Shown in pieces: positions 1 through 10,447 of a DNA stretch of 64,000 nt; positions within the stretch are counted from its first letter, which is position 1; every line of letters begins with the position of its first letter. The stretch spans positions 248,001 through 312,000 of the forward strand of contig OY723324.1 of the NCBI GenBank assembly GCA_963210315.1, given 5' to 3'. The stretch comes from Rhynchopus euleeides (taxonomy: Eukaryota; Euglenozoa; Diplonemea; Diplonemida; Diplonemidae). Made by a program: the position numbers and the translations under genes. The notes under the pieces were generated by a model that saw nothing but the letters and a program-made list of their open reading frames with translations, was not told the DNA's origin and did not search any database.

Positions 1-1
1 C

Positions 2-535
2 AGCCTCCAAGCACACCTGGCTGAGCCAGTCCACAGCCGGCAAGATACGGTATTCCATGACCGCGGAATGGCGTGGGCCGCCACCTTCGCCCCACAGCCG
101 CACTACCCAGAGGGCTGGCAGCAGCCGGCCCAGCAGTGGGCGGCGCGCGGTCGGCAGGCCAACAGCCGGGTGGGACGCCCATGGGAGCGGAGGGGCGCTG
201 CCCCCCGTACTGCCCCCCCTGGTGCCAGGAGGAACGCAAAGGTGCTTGCCTGCAAGTTGCATTGGAAGCCCCGTTGCTCGGCATGCCAAAAGCGACGCCT
301 CCCAGAGGAGGTGTGCTGCCGCAACCACCACAAAGAGGGGGACGGGCTCCCGGTCACTATGGGCTTCTGCAAACGCCACAGCATGGACCGATGCGGTGAC
401 TGCTACAGCGATGGCAAATCACTAACACATTGCTGCCACACACACCACGCTGGCTATGCTGCACGCCCTCCTCCCCGGAGTGGCACTGAGTTGGCCCCAC
501 ACTCTAACCCGAGTGGGGCCTCCGCTGTGACGTAG
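2..535 (+). CDS. Cys/His-rich protein with two tandem zinc-binding-type motifs (5' partial)
   Basis: The frame is open from the window edge to a TAG at 533-535, so this is the 3' part of a gene that begins upstream. Two copies of one pattern are visible, at about 251-331 and 368-448: C-x2-H-x4-C-x2-C-x9-CC-x2-HH, with identical spacing and a 12-residue linker. That regularity is hard to get by chance and suggests metal binding. It resembles B-box or other cross-brace fingers in density, but the spacing fits none that I can name. The N-terminal part is Pro/Arg/Gln-rich. The last third, from within motif 2 to beyond the stop, lies in a segment that recurs inverted at about 59.5 kb. The gene converges with the RING gene on the opposite strand. 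Function unknown. Confidence 0.5.
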   Translation, partial: SLQAHLAEPVHSRQDTVFHDRGMAWAATFAPQPHYPEGWQQPAQQWAARGRQANSRVGRPWERRGAAPRTAPPGARRNAKVLACKLHWKPRCSACQKRRLPEEVCCRNHHKEGDGLPVTMGFCKRHSMDRCGDCYSDGKSLTHCCHTHHAGYAARPPPRSGTELAPHSNPSGASAVT

Positions 536-597
536 AAGTGGGCGGGGGTGGGCAATGATCCGCGCAGGATCTCCCCACACAAAACGTGGTCACCACA
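407..597 (-). repeat. Dispersed repeat, inverted partner of 59515-59714
   Basis: The reverse complement of this stretch matches 59515-59714 almost base for base and ends in a CA/GT run on one side. It contains a perfect short hairpin (GATCC-TGCGC-GGATC) and an 8-bp stem GGCCCCAC/GTGGGGCC. It covers the end of the Cys/His-rich reading frame and its stop codon. It is either a retro- or segmental copy of a gene 3' end, or a small dispersed element. Confidence 0.8.
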
Positions 598-701
598 CAC
601 ACACACACACCTCCAGCACCACCACATGCACATTCCGGCAGCACAAGCTACTACACACCCCCACGCCCCCACCCTTTGCAGCAAGGCGCTCCATCTGGCG
701 G

Positions 702-2873
702 TTAGATCCAGACCTGCAGGCTATGTGTCACGAGCTCATTGCAGATGGGGCACTTCGATGCATCGGTGGCGCATGACGCACAAAGACAGAGGTGGCGGCA
801 CGGAACAAGCACGGTAGTCCTGGGCTGCTTCTCACAGGCAGCACACATCGTGGTCAGCGAACGGGAAGGCCGGGAAGCCTGCTTCTTCGGCTTCACTGCG
901 AGCAGCTGCGACTCGGAGTCCGACTCGGATGTGAAGCTGTAGTCGGTCTCCCCCATATCATCGGTGTCGGTCTCTGTGAAGAAGGTGTCGCCGTTCCAAT
1001 CCCCCTCGTCATCCTCCGTCCCCTCCATCTCCGACAGGTCCTCGTGGGAACAGCTGTGCCGGGGCACGCCGTCGTAATGCTCCTCATCGCCGACAGACTC
1101 CAGCATGGACGACCCACAGCTGGCGGTGTCGATAAACAACCCACGGTTCTGGCAGGAGCTCTGCACACGCCGCACCCCTGCACTCCCGTAGCTCATGGGG
1201 CTGAGGCAGGACCGCTGGGAGAAGGACGCGCCCTTCGCAGGCCTGGCGGAGTTGCTCCGCTGCATGCGGAAGTTCCCCGCAGCAACCCCCTGCGGGAGTG
1301 AGGGCCGATTCGTCCCACACATCTGGCACGACCCAGAGCTATGCCTCTCGTTGTAGCTCCCGGTCGAGCTTCGGGGCGAGCTCGCTCCGGAGTGTGTCGG
1401 GGACACACATTCCGACTGCAGGGAGGGGGCCTGGCCAGACGCCAAGGGGGTCTGGACCCGCTCGGACCCCTCCTTGACAGGCTTGTCAATCGCAGGATTT
1501 CTGAAGAGGCATGCCGGGCAGAGCCACCCCGTGTGGTGGTGCCCCGTCCAGATGTCGTGCTGGACGCAGCCGGCATCTGCCAGCCTGCCCAACGCAGGGA
1601 GCATCTCGCGGAAGTCCTCCTCCGTTTCAAACGTCACGGTGTGGTGGGCACCCTCACAGGTCGCCAGGCGAACCTTCCTCTCGGTGAACGGTGCCAGGAG
1701 GGTCACCCCCAGGATACCCGACTTCCACTGGTTTGCCGCATCATACCACTCGAGGCGGAGGGGGGTCAGCAGTGCGATGGTGCCTTCCTGGTGGAGGTCG
1801 ACAACCATGTCCTTCAGGGGGGTTGATGGCACGCCGCTTCCCGGCGCTGCGTTCCCCGTGGGGGTGGTGGGGACGCTGGCCGAGCCGTAGCCGGGTGTCG
1901 GGACCTTCCCTTCGAGGAGCGAGGCGGTGGAGAAGCGTTTCACAAGCTTTTTCCTCCCGAGGCAGGAGCGGGCGAGAGTGTTGCGTCGCTCCAACCCTGC
2001 GGGGAGCGGGGTCGCGTCCTTCCAATGCGGGAGAGCCCGGGGGGGCGCCTGCACCGCCTGCGCGAGGAGACGCGAGGCGGGGGAGAAGACGGGTGGCAGA
2101 GATGTTGGTGAGGCCTGTTGGCTGTGCGGCGACGCCGCTGCGCTGCTCGGAGCGGCAGGTTCGTCCTCCCCACCCCAAAACTGCGGGGGGTGCATGAGCC
2201 CCGTGGATGCGCAGAAGATGGGGGCAGACGAATACGCTTCGGAGCAGTCCTCGCAGGAACGGGCCTTCTTCTCCACACCCTTCTGCAGGTCATCCGTGAA
2301 AGTCGGCCCCCTCGTGGTGTCGAAATCCGCGAGGTGGCGCCACAGATTGTGCCGCACCCTCCCCGTGTCGCACAGCACAGCAAGGCGGAAGAGGAGCGCG
2401 AGTGTCTCCGTCTGCTTTTCATCGGAGATGCTCAGCTTTGCGATGGGTGCCTGCCTGCCGCGGCCGACCTTGAGGTAGATCAGCTTGTCGGTCCGGTTGG
2501 GTTTGATGGAGATGCGCTTCACCGCGGAGTGCCACTGGCTGTCGATGCAGTACTCCATTCTGCGGATTTTGCACAGGAGGACGGAGACAGGAAGAGGGAG
2601 TTCGACAGCGGCGCGGCGTTCTGCAGATTCTGCCCTGGTGCCTCCGAAGACGCGTGTGGAGACGAGCTGCAGTGCGGCGGGGAACAGGACAGCATCTCCT
2701 CGTGCCGCAGAGGCCCTCAGGGCTGCGTCGGGTGCGGCGGTATTCAGGTTGGGCTCTGCCCGCTGGCGCTGCTCGTTCTTCTCCTGGCACCGCTGCCGCC
2801 GCTCGAGCTTCGCAATCTCCGCTTCGCGTGACACATGCGGCGTGCGCTTCGTGGCAGAACCACCTGCACCCAT
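702..2873 (-). CDS. RING-finger (C3HC4) protein, probable membrane-anchored E3 ubiquitin ligase
   Basis: 723 codons, ATG at 2871-2873. The N-terminus reads MGAGGSA, a good N-myristoylation signal (Gly2, Ser6), so membrane attachment is likely. The extreme C-terminus is a RING finger of the MUL1/IAP type: CAAC, then after 11 residues PCRHLCLCASC, then CPIC. Two copies of an unnamed module precede it. The first (about residues 50-230) starts DAALRASAARGD, is beta-rich, and ends with HNLW and a CEDC...C...HP cluster. The second (about 360-480) ends with HDIW and CPAC. Between module 2 and the RING lies a Ser-rich, then strongly acidic Asp/Glu stretch (about 620-670). A paralogue with the same layout lies at 8834-10447. 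Family knowledge: C-terminal RINGs of this type recruit E2 enzymes. Substrate unknown. No intron is needed. Confidence 0.85.
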   Translation of the reverse strand: MGAGGSATKRTPHVSREAEIAKLERRQRCQEKNEQRQRAEPNLNTAAPDAALRASAARGDAVLFPAALQLVSTRVFGGTRAESAERRAAVELPLPVSVLLCKIRRMEYCIDSQWHSAVKRISIKPNRTDKLIYLKVGRGRQAPIAKLSISDEKQTETLALLFRLAVLCDTGRVRHNLWRHLADFDTTRGPTFTDDLQKGVEKKARSCEDCSEAYSSAPIFCASTGLMHPPQFWGGEDEPAAPSSAAASPHSQQASPTSLPPVFSPASRLLAQAVQAPPRALPHWKDATPLPAGLERRNTLARSCLGRKKLVKRFSTASLLEGKVPTPGYGSASVPTTPTGNAAPGSGVPSTPLKDMVVDLHQEGTIALLTPLRLEWYDAANQWKSGILGVTLLAPFTERKVRLATCEGAHHTVTFETEEDFREMLPALGRLADAGCVQHDIWTGHHHTGWLCPACLFRNPAIDKPVKEGSERVQTPLASGQAPSLQSECVSPTHSGASSPRSSTGSYNERHSSGSCQMCGTNRPSLPQGVAAGNFRMQRSNSARPAKGASFSQRSCLSPMSYGSAGVRRVQSSCQNRGLFIDTASCGSSMLESVGDEEHYDGVPRHSCSHEDLSEMEGTEDDEGDWNGDTFFTETDTDDMGETDYSFTSESDSESQLLAVKPKKQASRPSRSLTTMCAACEKQPRTTVLVPCRHLCLCASCATDASKCPICNELVTHSLQVWI

Positions 2874-4786
2874 CCCGCCTCACACACCACTGGCCTTGCT
2901 AAGCAGCGGTGGCGATACGCTCTACGGTGTCGCGGGGTGTGCGAATGTGGGGAGGGGGAGTCCCACAAAACTGTATTGCCCACTCAAAAAAAGTGGGTAT
3001 GACACACCCCGCCCGCCCCCGACGTGTGGCAGGGGGGGAAGGGGGGGAGGGGGCGTTGCGATGCTCTGTGCCGTGTGGTGTAGCGTGGATCGTGGTTCGC
3101 TCGATTACTGAGTGGGTGGTGTGGGGTTGGCCGTCCGTGATGTGACGTCGATTCAGAGGCACGAAGTATCGGAATGATGAAATGGTGCGATTCGCCTGTT
3201 GTGAGAAAAGTATCTGTGCCCCCGCTGGATCGTGAAGTGGCAGCAAAAAAAAATGAGACAACGAACAAATTACTGCCGAAGGTTATTTTGCTGGAACGCG
3301 GACTCCACTCGTTGTGCACACCACTCCCCAGTCTGATGAGTAGGGTCGTAAGATGCAGCTAAATGCGCAAATTATTGACCCAGTTGGCACCGCCGAACCA
3401 ACAAAACACAAAGCGGGTCTCAGACGCACCATTTCGCAATGCTTGAGCGAGGGGCAGGGGTATTCCTAACTTTCCAGGGTCGGGGGAAAACTGGGTCGAT
3501 GGGGGGAAAAAGGGGGGGAGCTGGGCAAAGACTGTCAAAAAGGGGGGTAAATTTTTTTCGCGCGCTTCGCGCGCGAAACGTGCGCTCAGCTAGCAGCTCC
3601 ATTTGGCCCGTGTTTTCTTCGCGCCCATTGCCTCTGCAACTTCCTTGGGGACTTCCCCCATGATTGACGGGATGGGCAGCATGGCGGAGAGGATGACGTA
3701 GCATCGACCCACAGGGCTTGCACTTTCTGGGACACCCCCTGAAACAGCTGCGTGATGACAGCTGCGTGAACACATGAACATGACGCACAGTGTGCGTCAC
3801 GTTCAAAAGATGGCATGGCACGCAGAATCCAATAGGCTGCCTTTCAAACGGGGGGTGTTTGTCCCTGCTGGACAGGCACAGGGCACAGGGGGGTCTGGGG
3901 GGGCAGAGCCCCCCAGCCGCCGGAGGCCACGGTAGCGAACATTTATTCCTGGCGGGCGCATATTCGGTGTGAATTGGGCTGCATCCTGAGTGGCCCGACC
4001 CTACCCGATGTGACGATAAATTGTCGCGCAAGGACACGGCACAGGGGGGTCTGGGGTGTGGGGGTGTGCGGTTCGAACAGCAGTTTTGATGCGACGACAC
4101 CTTTGTCACTCGCCGCCTTGGCCAACCTCCTCCCAGACTGTGGGTCGCACTCCACCCCCCACCCACCCCCACCCCCCCCTCCCTCCCTCCCTCCACCCCT
4201 CCCTCCCCACCCCCGTCTCCGCCAACGCGAGACCAAAAAGTGTAGTGTTTGCCGCTTCTTCAGACAGCGGGGTTAGATAGGCCAGAAAAGACGACGGAGC
4301 AGGGGACTGTGGTGTGTGATGCCGTTTGGTCGGCAACGGGGTCGGGCACTCCCCCGCCCCCTGCCTTGTCAGTGGGGATTTTCAGGCAGTGGGCGGGGAG
4401 TGGGGGCGGGGGGGGGGGGAGTGCACGACGCGGTAGCCGGATCTATTCCGCTTTTGACACGAGCCCTCGGACTCGCCAGATTTGGCTAGTGTCAACGGTG
4501 TGCAGCTACGAGACGTGTGGGAGATCTCCGTGTAGTACAGTACTGTAGAGAAGAAGACTTCAAGACCCCAGAAGCAAAGCCGCCTCTCAATTTCAAAATG
4601 CAGGCGCGGTCTCTCCAAGACCTATTGAGAGGCGGAGACGGAGGGGGGGGGTGGGGGCGGGGGTAACGAAGTAGAAGAAAGGCAAATCACAGAGGGTGGG
4701 GGGGGGAGAGAGAGAGAGAGGGAGAGGGTTGGCTCCCTTCTCACTCGTTATCAGGCTGAGAGAACCAAGCGAGAGGTATACAGAGA
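2874..4786. other. Intergenic, no convincing gene
   Basis: Contains G- and C-rich simple runs (for example the CCCTCC-type tract at 4155-4212 and G runs at 4407-4421), a TTC/GAA-loop hairpin at 3556-3578 and the dispersed repeat at 3873-4060. Short reading frames on both strands look like chance translations. One minus-strand frame at 3590-3781 ends in a basic segment but has no clear relative. Confidence 0.5.
3873..4060 (+). repeat. Dispersed GC-hairpin repeat (third, diverged copy)
   Basis: The run CACAGGGGGGTCTGGGGGG, the GC hairpin and GCCACGGTAG-GAAC recur at 44900-45130 on the same strand and at 30940-31150 inverted, inside the two B elements. Similarity continues into the following 50-60 bp (cGGGCG..GTGTGAATTGGGCTGC). 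A further diverged piece covering 3990-4025 lies inverted at about 43140-43180. Confidence 0.7.
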
Positions 4787-5090
4787 CACCACGGACTAGT
4801 CGGGCAGTGACGGGTGGGGTCGACTAGTCGGGACGACGGGTGAAAACTCGACAGGCGGCACCCGTCGACTCGACGGGTGGACCCGTCGAGTCGACGGGTG
4901 CCACCCGTCGGCACGACGGGTGAACCTGCTGAAACGACGGGTGTTCCAGCCATTTCCTGTTGATATGGGCCAATTTCCATTGAAAACTAGGGGAGTACCT
5001 TGCATGGCATCAGGTTATTTTTCACGCCGAGCTATCTTCCCTGCACAGACCCACCCCCCATTACTTTCCATTTACAATTCCTAGTTGGTG
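4787..5090 (+). repeat. Left terminal inverted repeat of element A
   Basis: 304 bp, matching the reverse complement of 7451-7754 nearly throughout. The outer half carries about eight copies, in both orientations, of a CGACGGGTG / CACCCGTCG 9-mer, often paired as palindromes. These look like subterminal binding sites for the element's own protein. The inner half is non-repetitive and ends CTAGTTGGTG. Confidence 0.92.
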
Positions 5091-5360
5091 ATGGGCCTCA
5101 AGTGCATGTGCGACGGCTGTTCTCGTGGATTTTCATTGTTCGAGGGATCTTGACTCTGACAAACTGTGTCAGTTTGACGGAGCAACCTACTTCATGAAGC
5201 TGATCACTTTTCTGCCAGGCAAATTTTCGCCCCAGCCCCCAACCCTTGCACAACCCACAAGGCAGTCTCCAAGATACCGTACCCTCATCATCACCCAGGC
5301 CAAGATACCCCAAGATACCATCATCACCACCCAGGCCACCCAGACGAGCCACACCAATCA

Positions 5361-5989
5361 ATGCCAGCGGCAAAGCGTACTGCAGCGCAGGCCCTCGCCA
5401 GCGCTGTGGACATGACGGTGTTTGTACGTGCTTGGATCAACACGTATGTTGTCGAGCGTGATGCTGATGGGTTGAGCCACATGGCCCTGAAGCAGCTTCT
5501 CGGCAAGCTGACGGATACTACCATCAAGTCGACTGATCCCATCATCAGTCTTGCCCTGTACAAAAAGTATGAGAAGGTGGGGGGTGGGGTGATCAGCAAG
5601 TCGACCGCGAAGGATGGTCGCACGATGTACGCTGCCCGTGTCAATAGCGGGTCAGACATCGAGTTTGTCGGGTTGGGCCTCCGGAAGAGCAACGGGAAGG
5701 ACCACCCGACAGGGCTCAAGGAGATGGCCGACGCCTGCCCCGCGGCACTGCAGCTATGGTGAAGCTGTACGAGGCGGAGAAGAAACAGGCACAGAAGACC
5801 CAGCAGAGCAGGCTGGCCGTAGGCATTTTCGACGGTGCCTTCGCAACACGGTTGGTGACAGTTGCCGATAAGCAGAAGGATGAGTACAGAACGTGGTTCA
5901 CGTTCAACTTCCTGAAGCAAATCGCAAGAGTGCAGAGAGGGGTTTTCGAAAAGGCGAACGTGATGTTTCGGCTCGCCTGCTTAGGGTAG
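5361..5989 (+). pseudogene. Element A first reading frame, basic start, frameshifted
   Basis: An ATG at 5361 opens a 133-codon frame (MPAAKRTAAQ...) that ends at 5762. The protein-like sequence continues in another frame from about 5750 (MVKLYEAEKK... to 5989), so one frameshift around 5740-5756 breaks the gene, unless a very short intron is removed there. The layout parallels the 126-codon frame of elements B1/B2: basic N-terminus, then a helical segment with a conserved LLxxL stretch. Sequence similarity to that frame is weak. Nothing identifies the biochemical role; a DNA-binding accessory protein is a guess. Confidence 0.5.
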
Positions 5990-7292
5990 CAGGGGACCAT
6001 CTTGAGCTGTGGTCGGCATTTAGTAAGATGGGGTCATCTTCGCACAGGAGCGCGTTTTGTACCACACCACGAAATGACTGGTTGAAACAGCTCCACGCCT
6101 GCCACAGGGCTAGCATCCAGGAACTTCATGAAGCTGGGTTTGAGAGCCTGTACGCAGGGGTCACCCCCCCCTGCACGACATAAACGGGTTCATCGCAATA
6201 CTCGCAGAGATCTTGCCTGATGGACCTGCCGTGCAGAAGGCTGTCCTTGGCAGCTCAACGTGTTCCAACATGACGGGAAACCAGGCCAGAGATGTTCTGA
6301 GTCGCTTACTCACCATTACCAAGACGAAGGGGGTGCAGCATCTACTCTGTATTGCAATGGAAATGCTTGTGCATTTCCGCTACAACGACATCCCCATCAA
6401 GTACCACCAGGAGGGAAAGTGCGCGAAAGAGTTCATCTTCTCGCTCATCGCAATGCACATCCTTGTGTTTGTCCTGGAGTGGGTGTCACCTGGGAGAACA
6501 TCCGAGGGGCGTGGTGTTACATATATCCATTCGATGAGCCACTGGTTTGATCCAGAAGATGCACACCCCCTCGCCCTGAGTGACGAGGAACTGGAGAGGG
6601 GGAATGGCGTCCCCAAACGCCATGCCCTGAGGGTGACATCGCAGCAGACCGCCGAACGGGACCTGCTGCTCTTCGAAATGCAGAGGACCAAAGGCAAGGG
6701 GTGCGGCCTGCTGGACCAACCGAGCACCCCGACCCTCCTGAAGTTCGGCGCGATAAAGCTTTGCTGCTGTGTCACTGCGAGGAACGCTTGTTGGAAGGGA
6801 GCAACGGCAGCACTGCAGCGGAGACTCGAGTCCCTCAGCCTTGGATCTCACGTCACAAAAAGGGGGCGATGGGGCCAACAATTTCTGGGCGACCCGGAAA
6901 ACACCACTCCAAAGGCAACGCTGCTCGCATGCATCTGCAAGTCCAAATCCTGGGGCAACAGCGAGGATGTGCCAGAAGTGCCAGAACCAACACCATCCGG
7001 TACAGTGCCTGTGCAGCAGCATATCTGCATTGTGTGCTCCAAAGTTGTCCACACGAGAGAAGCACTGTTTGCGCATTATGATGCTGCACATCGGCCACAA
7101 AACAACGCGCCGTGTCAGACCTGCACTGTCACATGCCAGGAGTGCGGCAAACGGGCAAAATCGAAGGGACTGAGCCAGCACTACCTCAGTCACCATTCGC
7201 GCGTGCTGACACAAAAGCGTTGCTGTGTTTGTTTCGAGCTCTTTAAAACCACTGTAAAGCGCGACGAGCACATGAGATCCGCGCACCCGTAA
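5893..7292 (+). pseudogene. Element A protein with three C2H2 zinc fingers, frameshifted
   Basis: The main frame runs to a TAA at 7290-7292 and is open from about 6165. Upstream it continues in the frame covering 5893-6183, and the switch falls on a C7 run near 6165-6171. The relationship to the B-element proteins shows the frames belong together: residues around 6050-6170 (C-x2-P...W-x2-Q-H..EAG..SL.AGV) match the 30447 product of B1, LHDINGF follows in the new frame, and HFRYNDIP, HS-x2-HW-x2-PEDA and ERDL match the 31386 product. Unlike the B proteins, A ends in three Cys2-His2 fingers (CIVC...H..AH, CQEC...H..HH, CCVC...H..AH; about 7020-7290). It is probably the element's mobility or DNA-binding protein. 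No DDE triad can be placed with confidence. Confidence 0.6.
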
Positions 7293-7450
7293 GTGAGGGG
7301 GGGGGGGGTGTTTGGCAGTTCAGGTACGTAGGTGATTTTGTTTGTCCTCGAGAGCGGAGTGACGTCGTGGGAGGGAGTTGTTTTACCAGGCCCCCTGCCC
7401 ACCTGGATGGCTCACCCCCCTCCTGGTGGTCCACCGGTGGGCAGCCCCTT

Positions 7451-7754
7451 CACCAACTAGGAATTGTAAATGGAAAGTAATGGGGGGTGGGTCTGTGCAG
7501 GGAAGATAGCTCGGCGTGAAAAATAACCTGATGCCATGCAAGGTACTCCCCTAGTTTTCAATGGAAATTGGCCCATATCAACAGGAAATGGCTGGAACAC
7601 CCGTCGTTTCAGCAGGTTCACCCGTCGTGCCGACGGGTGGCACCCGTCGACTCGACAGGTCCACCCGTCGAGTCGACGGGTGCCACCCGTCGTTTCACCC
7701 GTCGTCATTTCACCCGTCGTCCCGACTAGTCGTCCGGGCGACTAGTCCGTGGTG
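7451..7754 (-). repeat. Right terminal inverted repeat of element A
   Basis: Mirror image of the left repeat, of equal length, starting CACCAACTAG and ending ACTAGTCCGTGGTG. The 9-mer array differs slightly: two extra CACCCGTCGT-type units are inserted and others are lost, so the two ends have diverged since insertion. Confidence 0.92.
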
Positions 7755-8833
7755 GAGGGGCATATAGAGGGGGGGGGGTAGGGGGGGGGGGGGGCGGTGA
7801 GGAAAACTGAACCGGATCCACGCAACGGGATGGGATCGCGCCCAAAAAAATTGGCTTTGCAGGTCCCGACAACCACCAGCCTGGCATGACGAGGCTGCCA
7901 GGCAGTGGCGCGCAACAGCGGATTGCATAATCGACTACCACGGGCATAGCTTGTCCCAATTTTCGGCCTGTTTGTTTGTCGCCTCCAAACTGTTTCCTTT
8001 TCGAGACATTTCGCCTGAAATACTGCAAAAAAACAAATTACCCCCGGACCCCACAAACCTCTTTTCGGCGTGATTTCGGGGTGCTGCAGAACACGGGGAG
8101 GGCGGGTGGGGGGGGGGGGCGGGGGGGGCTTGCCACCCCCCACTAAAATATGGAAGCGGACCAACCTCCCACACGGCGAGCAAGGTGGGAGATAGCAAAA
8201 CGCCCCGCGACAAGCAAACACGGCAGCCATCGCGCAACCGGATGGGCACGTATGTTCAGCTTCTTGTTTGAGGATCGGAGACCCACCAAGGTGACAGGTG
8301 GTGGGAGATTCGACTGGGCTGTGGCAGTGCACACTGCTACAGAAGGCTGTCGTTGTACTCACAGGGTTTCGCCGCAGTGCATACCACTCCGCCTCTAGTT
8401 TGTCCGTTTGGCGTCCAGAGATCACCTTGTGGCGAACAGAGCAGAGGAGGAGGAGTTCCATGCCCAAAACAAACGGGTGGCGGGGCGGGGGGTCACCGCG
8501 GGGAATAGCATTTTTTTGCGCAACGCATGCGTGCCAGAATCGTGTTCCTTCGGGAGATCCCCCCCCCTCCCCAACCAGCGGTTTTTGCCAGCAACAGGCA
8601 TCATGGGAACGTTGTGTCAGAAGAGAGTGAGCAACAGCATTCACTCTCCTCTGGAGGGGGGGGCTTGATCCCGTTATCTTCCCCGGGGGAGGAAACTCCG
8701 TTCGGGGTGTCTGGCACGGGAGGGGGGGGGGTGGATGGGGAGGGTCGGAGGGGGGGGGGGGGACCCATATATTCACAGTCCAACACCTGCCAGCAGCCTG
8801 GTGCAGCTTCGCCTTCTTTTGTTGGTTTTTTGG
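7755..8833. other. Intergenic, homopolymer-rich
   Basis: Holds long G runs (7772-7797, 8108-8131, 8726-8764) and A/T patches but no convincing gene. A long Pro-rich minus-strand frame (7742-8776) follows from the C-rich complement of these G runs. It has no recognisable domain and was rejected. Confidence 0.55.
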
Positions 8834-10447
8834 CTAGAAAACCTCAAACCTGTGGACGACGGCAAATCGGCACAGCGGGCATTGCGTCAGGATCTGCGCA
8901 CATCCTGAGCAGACACATAAGTGCCTGCAGGGCATCAGCACGGTGCTCTTCTGTTCCTGCAGCAGGGGGGGGTTGGTGGTGTGTTGGGGTCATGCTGCCA
9001 TGGGAGCTCCGCCTCCTGGCGACCCTCTAATGGTGCCATGGTGGTGGTGTGCCGACACCACCATGATCTGATTCCTCCTCAATGCTCCCCAACAACAACC
9101 ACAACGCGGTATCTGGGATACCCGGCGGGTAGCCGGGTCCGGGTATTAACCATCGGGCCGGCAGGCCCGACGGAACAAACCCTGGTGGTGACCCTCACAC
9201 ACAACACACCCCTTCGTGCATCATCCTAGCCTTTCAAGCCATACTTCGAGACAGACGCAGCACTCATCACTCCCCGTCCCGACGACGTAATTCACGGTGT
9301 CGTGACTCGGAGAAGGCAGCGGCTCCGGGTCGTGGGGCTCGACAGCAGACGTGGTGACACCAGGCGGGCTGAGCTCGTCGACATTTGGAGACAGGGGCAT
9401 GATCTGCGGTGTCAGCGGGTCCTCTGAAGGGCCTGAGAGCCTGCGCCTCACGCGCAGGGTGCTGGTCTCGTTGCTCGCGGCAGTCACCTCGAGCTCCGGC
9501 TGTGGGGGGGTGTGTAGCAGCCCAGACATGTCGTGCTGCTGAGAGGTCTCGGGGCAGACGGGAAACTTATGCAGAGGGTTGTTGCATGTCGGGCAGGTCG
9601 GGGGCGGATCTGCGTGCTCCCACAGGTTGTGCCCCACACCCGCACGGTCGGCGAGGATGGCGACACGGCAGAGAAGGCGTTTGATACCATCGGGCCGTAG
9701 CATGCACCCGGCAGGCTGCATAGAGTGGTAGTCCCGCAGGGTCCGCGCCCCCAGGTGCGGCACCTCCAGCCCGGTGACGGGACGACGCCACTCTCCATCA
9801 ACCACCTTCTCGAGACGCCCCGTCTTGACGAAGATGAACTTCTGCTCCGCTCCTGTCTCCGTTGTGAACACCACAGAGTCACCCTTCTCCGCAGCGGAGG
9901 CCAGTGCTTCTGCAGGTGGAGGCTGCTCGCCCCCTGTGTAGGTCGGGACAGGGTGGAGCCTGTTGGTGATGGGGCAGAACGCCGGTGCGGTTGAGAGCTG
10001 CCTGTTGCAGTAGTAGCAGACTTCGGTTCCGGATTCCGACACTTCGATTCCGGCGCTCCGGATGTCGTTCCAGAGGTCATGGGGGACGGAGGCGCGGGTG
10101 GCAAGGCGGGCGATAGCACCGATGACTGGCACGACGGCGGTGTCCCGTGACAGCCTGGCGAGGAGCTCGCCCCTAGCGGTCTGAAGCTCGACGAATGGGT
10201 CGCTTCTCCTTCCGCAGAGGGCAAGGTCGGCGACAGGCCTTGCCCAGACCCCGTCTACTATCATCTCCAGTCGTCGCGGTTTGCACAAGCAAAGTGTGGT
10301 GCGCCCGCGGTCCATCGAGTCGAACCCGACGACATCGCCGCGGCTGGCAGAGGCACGCAGAGCAGCATCCGGCGGCGCATCGTTGCTCTGGCGTTCCTGC
10401 TCCCGTTGGGCTGCGGATCGGGGGGAAGCGGATGAACCCGCGCCCAT
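8834..10447 (-). CDS. RING-finger protein, paralogue of the gene at 702-2873; two exons
   Basis: Exon 1 is 10447-9245 and exon 2 is 8956-8834. The intron (9244-8957) begins GTATGG and ends CTGCTGCAG, phase 0. Unspliced, the RING would stop after its first cysteine pair (CCVCLE). Splicing adds EQKSTVLMPCRHLCVCSGC...CPLCR, giving the 11-residue spacing and every cysteine and histidine of the paralogue, which is strong support for the intron. I chose the ATG at 10447 because it gives MGAGSSAS, an N-myristoylation signal like the paralogue's MGAGGSA; the preceding in-frame codon pair starts with GTG. Two modules are present, each with an [S/A]xRGD-type start and HDLW or HNLW followed by CYYC or CPTC clusters. 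The protein has about 441 residues. Likely a membrane-anchored E3 ligase. Confidence 0.85.

Larger units (their letters stand above)
4787..7754 (+). mobile_element. Family X DNA transposon-like element, copy A
   Basis: A 2968-bp element bounded by two 304-bp inverted repeats (4787-5090 and 7451-7754) that begin CACCACGGACTAGT. A degenerate 15-bp direct repeat flanks it (4771-4785 against 7755-7769, 12 of 15 identical), a possible target-site duplication. Inside are a basic-protein reading frame at 5361 and a larger frame ending in C2H2 zinc fingers at 7292. The larger frame is clearly homologous to the protein in B1/B2 (motifs HFRY-x-DIP, HS-x2-HW-x2-PEDA-x-PL, ERDL). Frame changes near 5745 and 6165 suggest that this copy is dead. 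I cannot assign it to a named superfamily. Confidence 0.8.

Noticed and set aside
3420..4196. 258-codon minus-strand frame
   Set aside because: Spans simple repeats and a dispersed repeat also present in transposon noncoding DNA; no conserved domain.
7742..8776. 344-codon Pro-rich minus-strand frame
   Set aside because: Built on poly-G complements, no domain, no relation between its parts.
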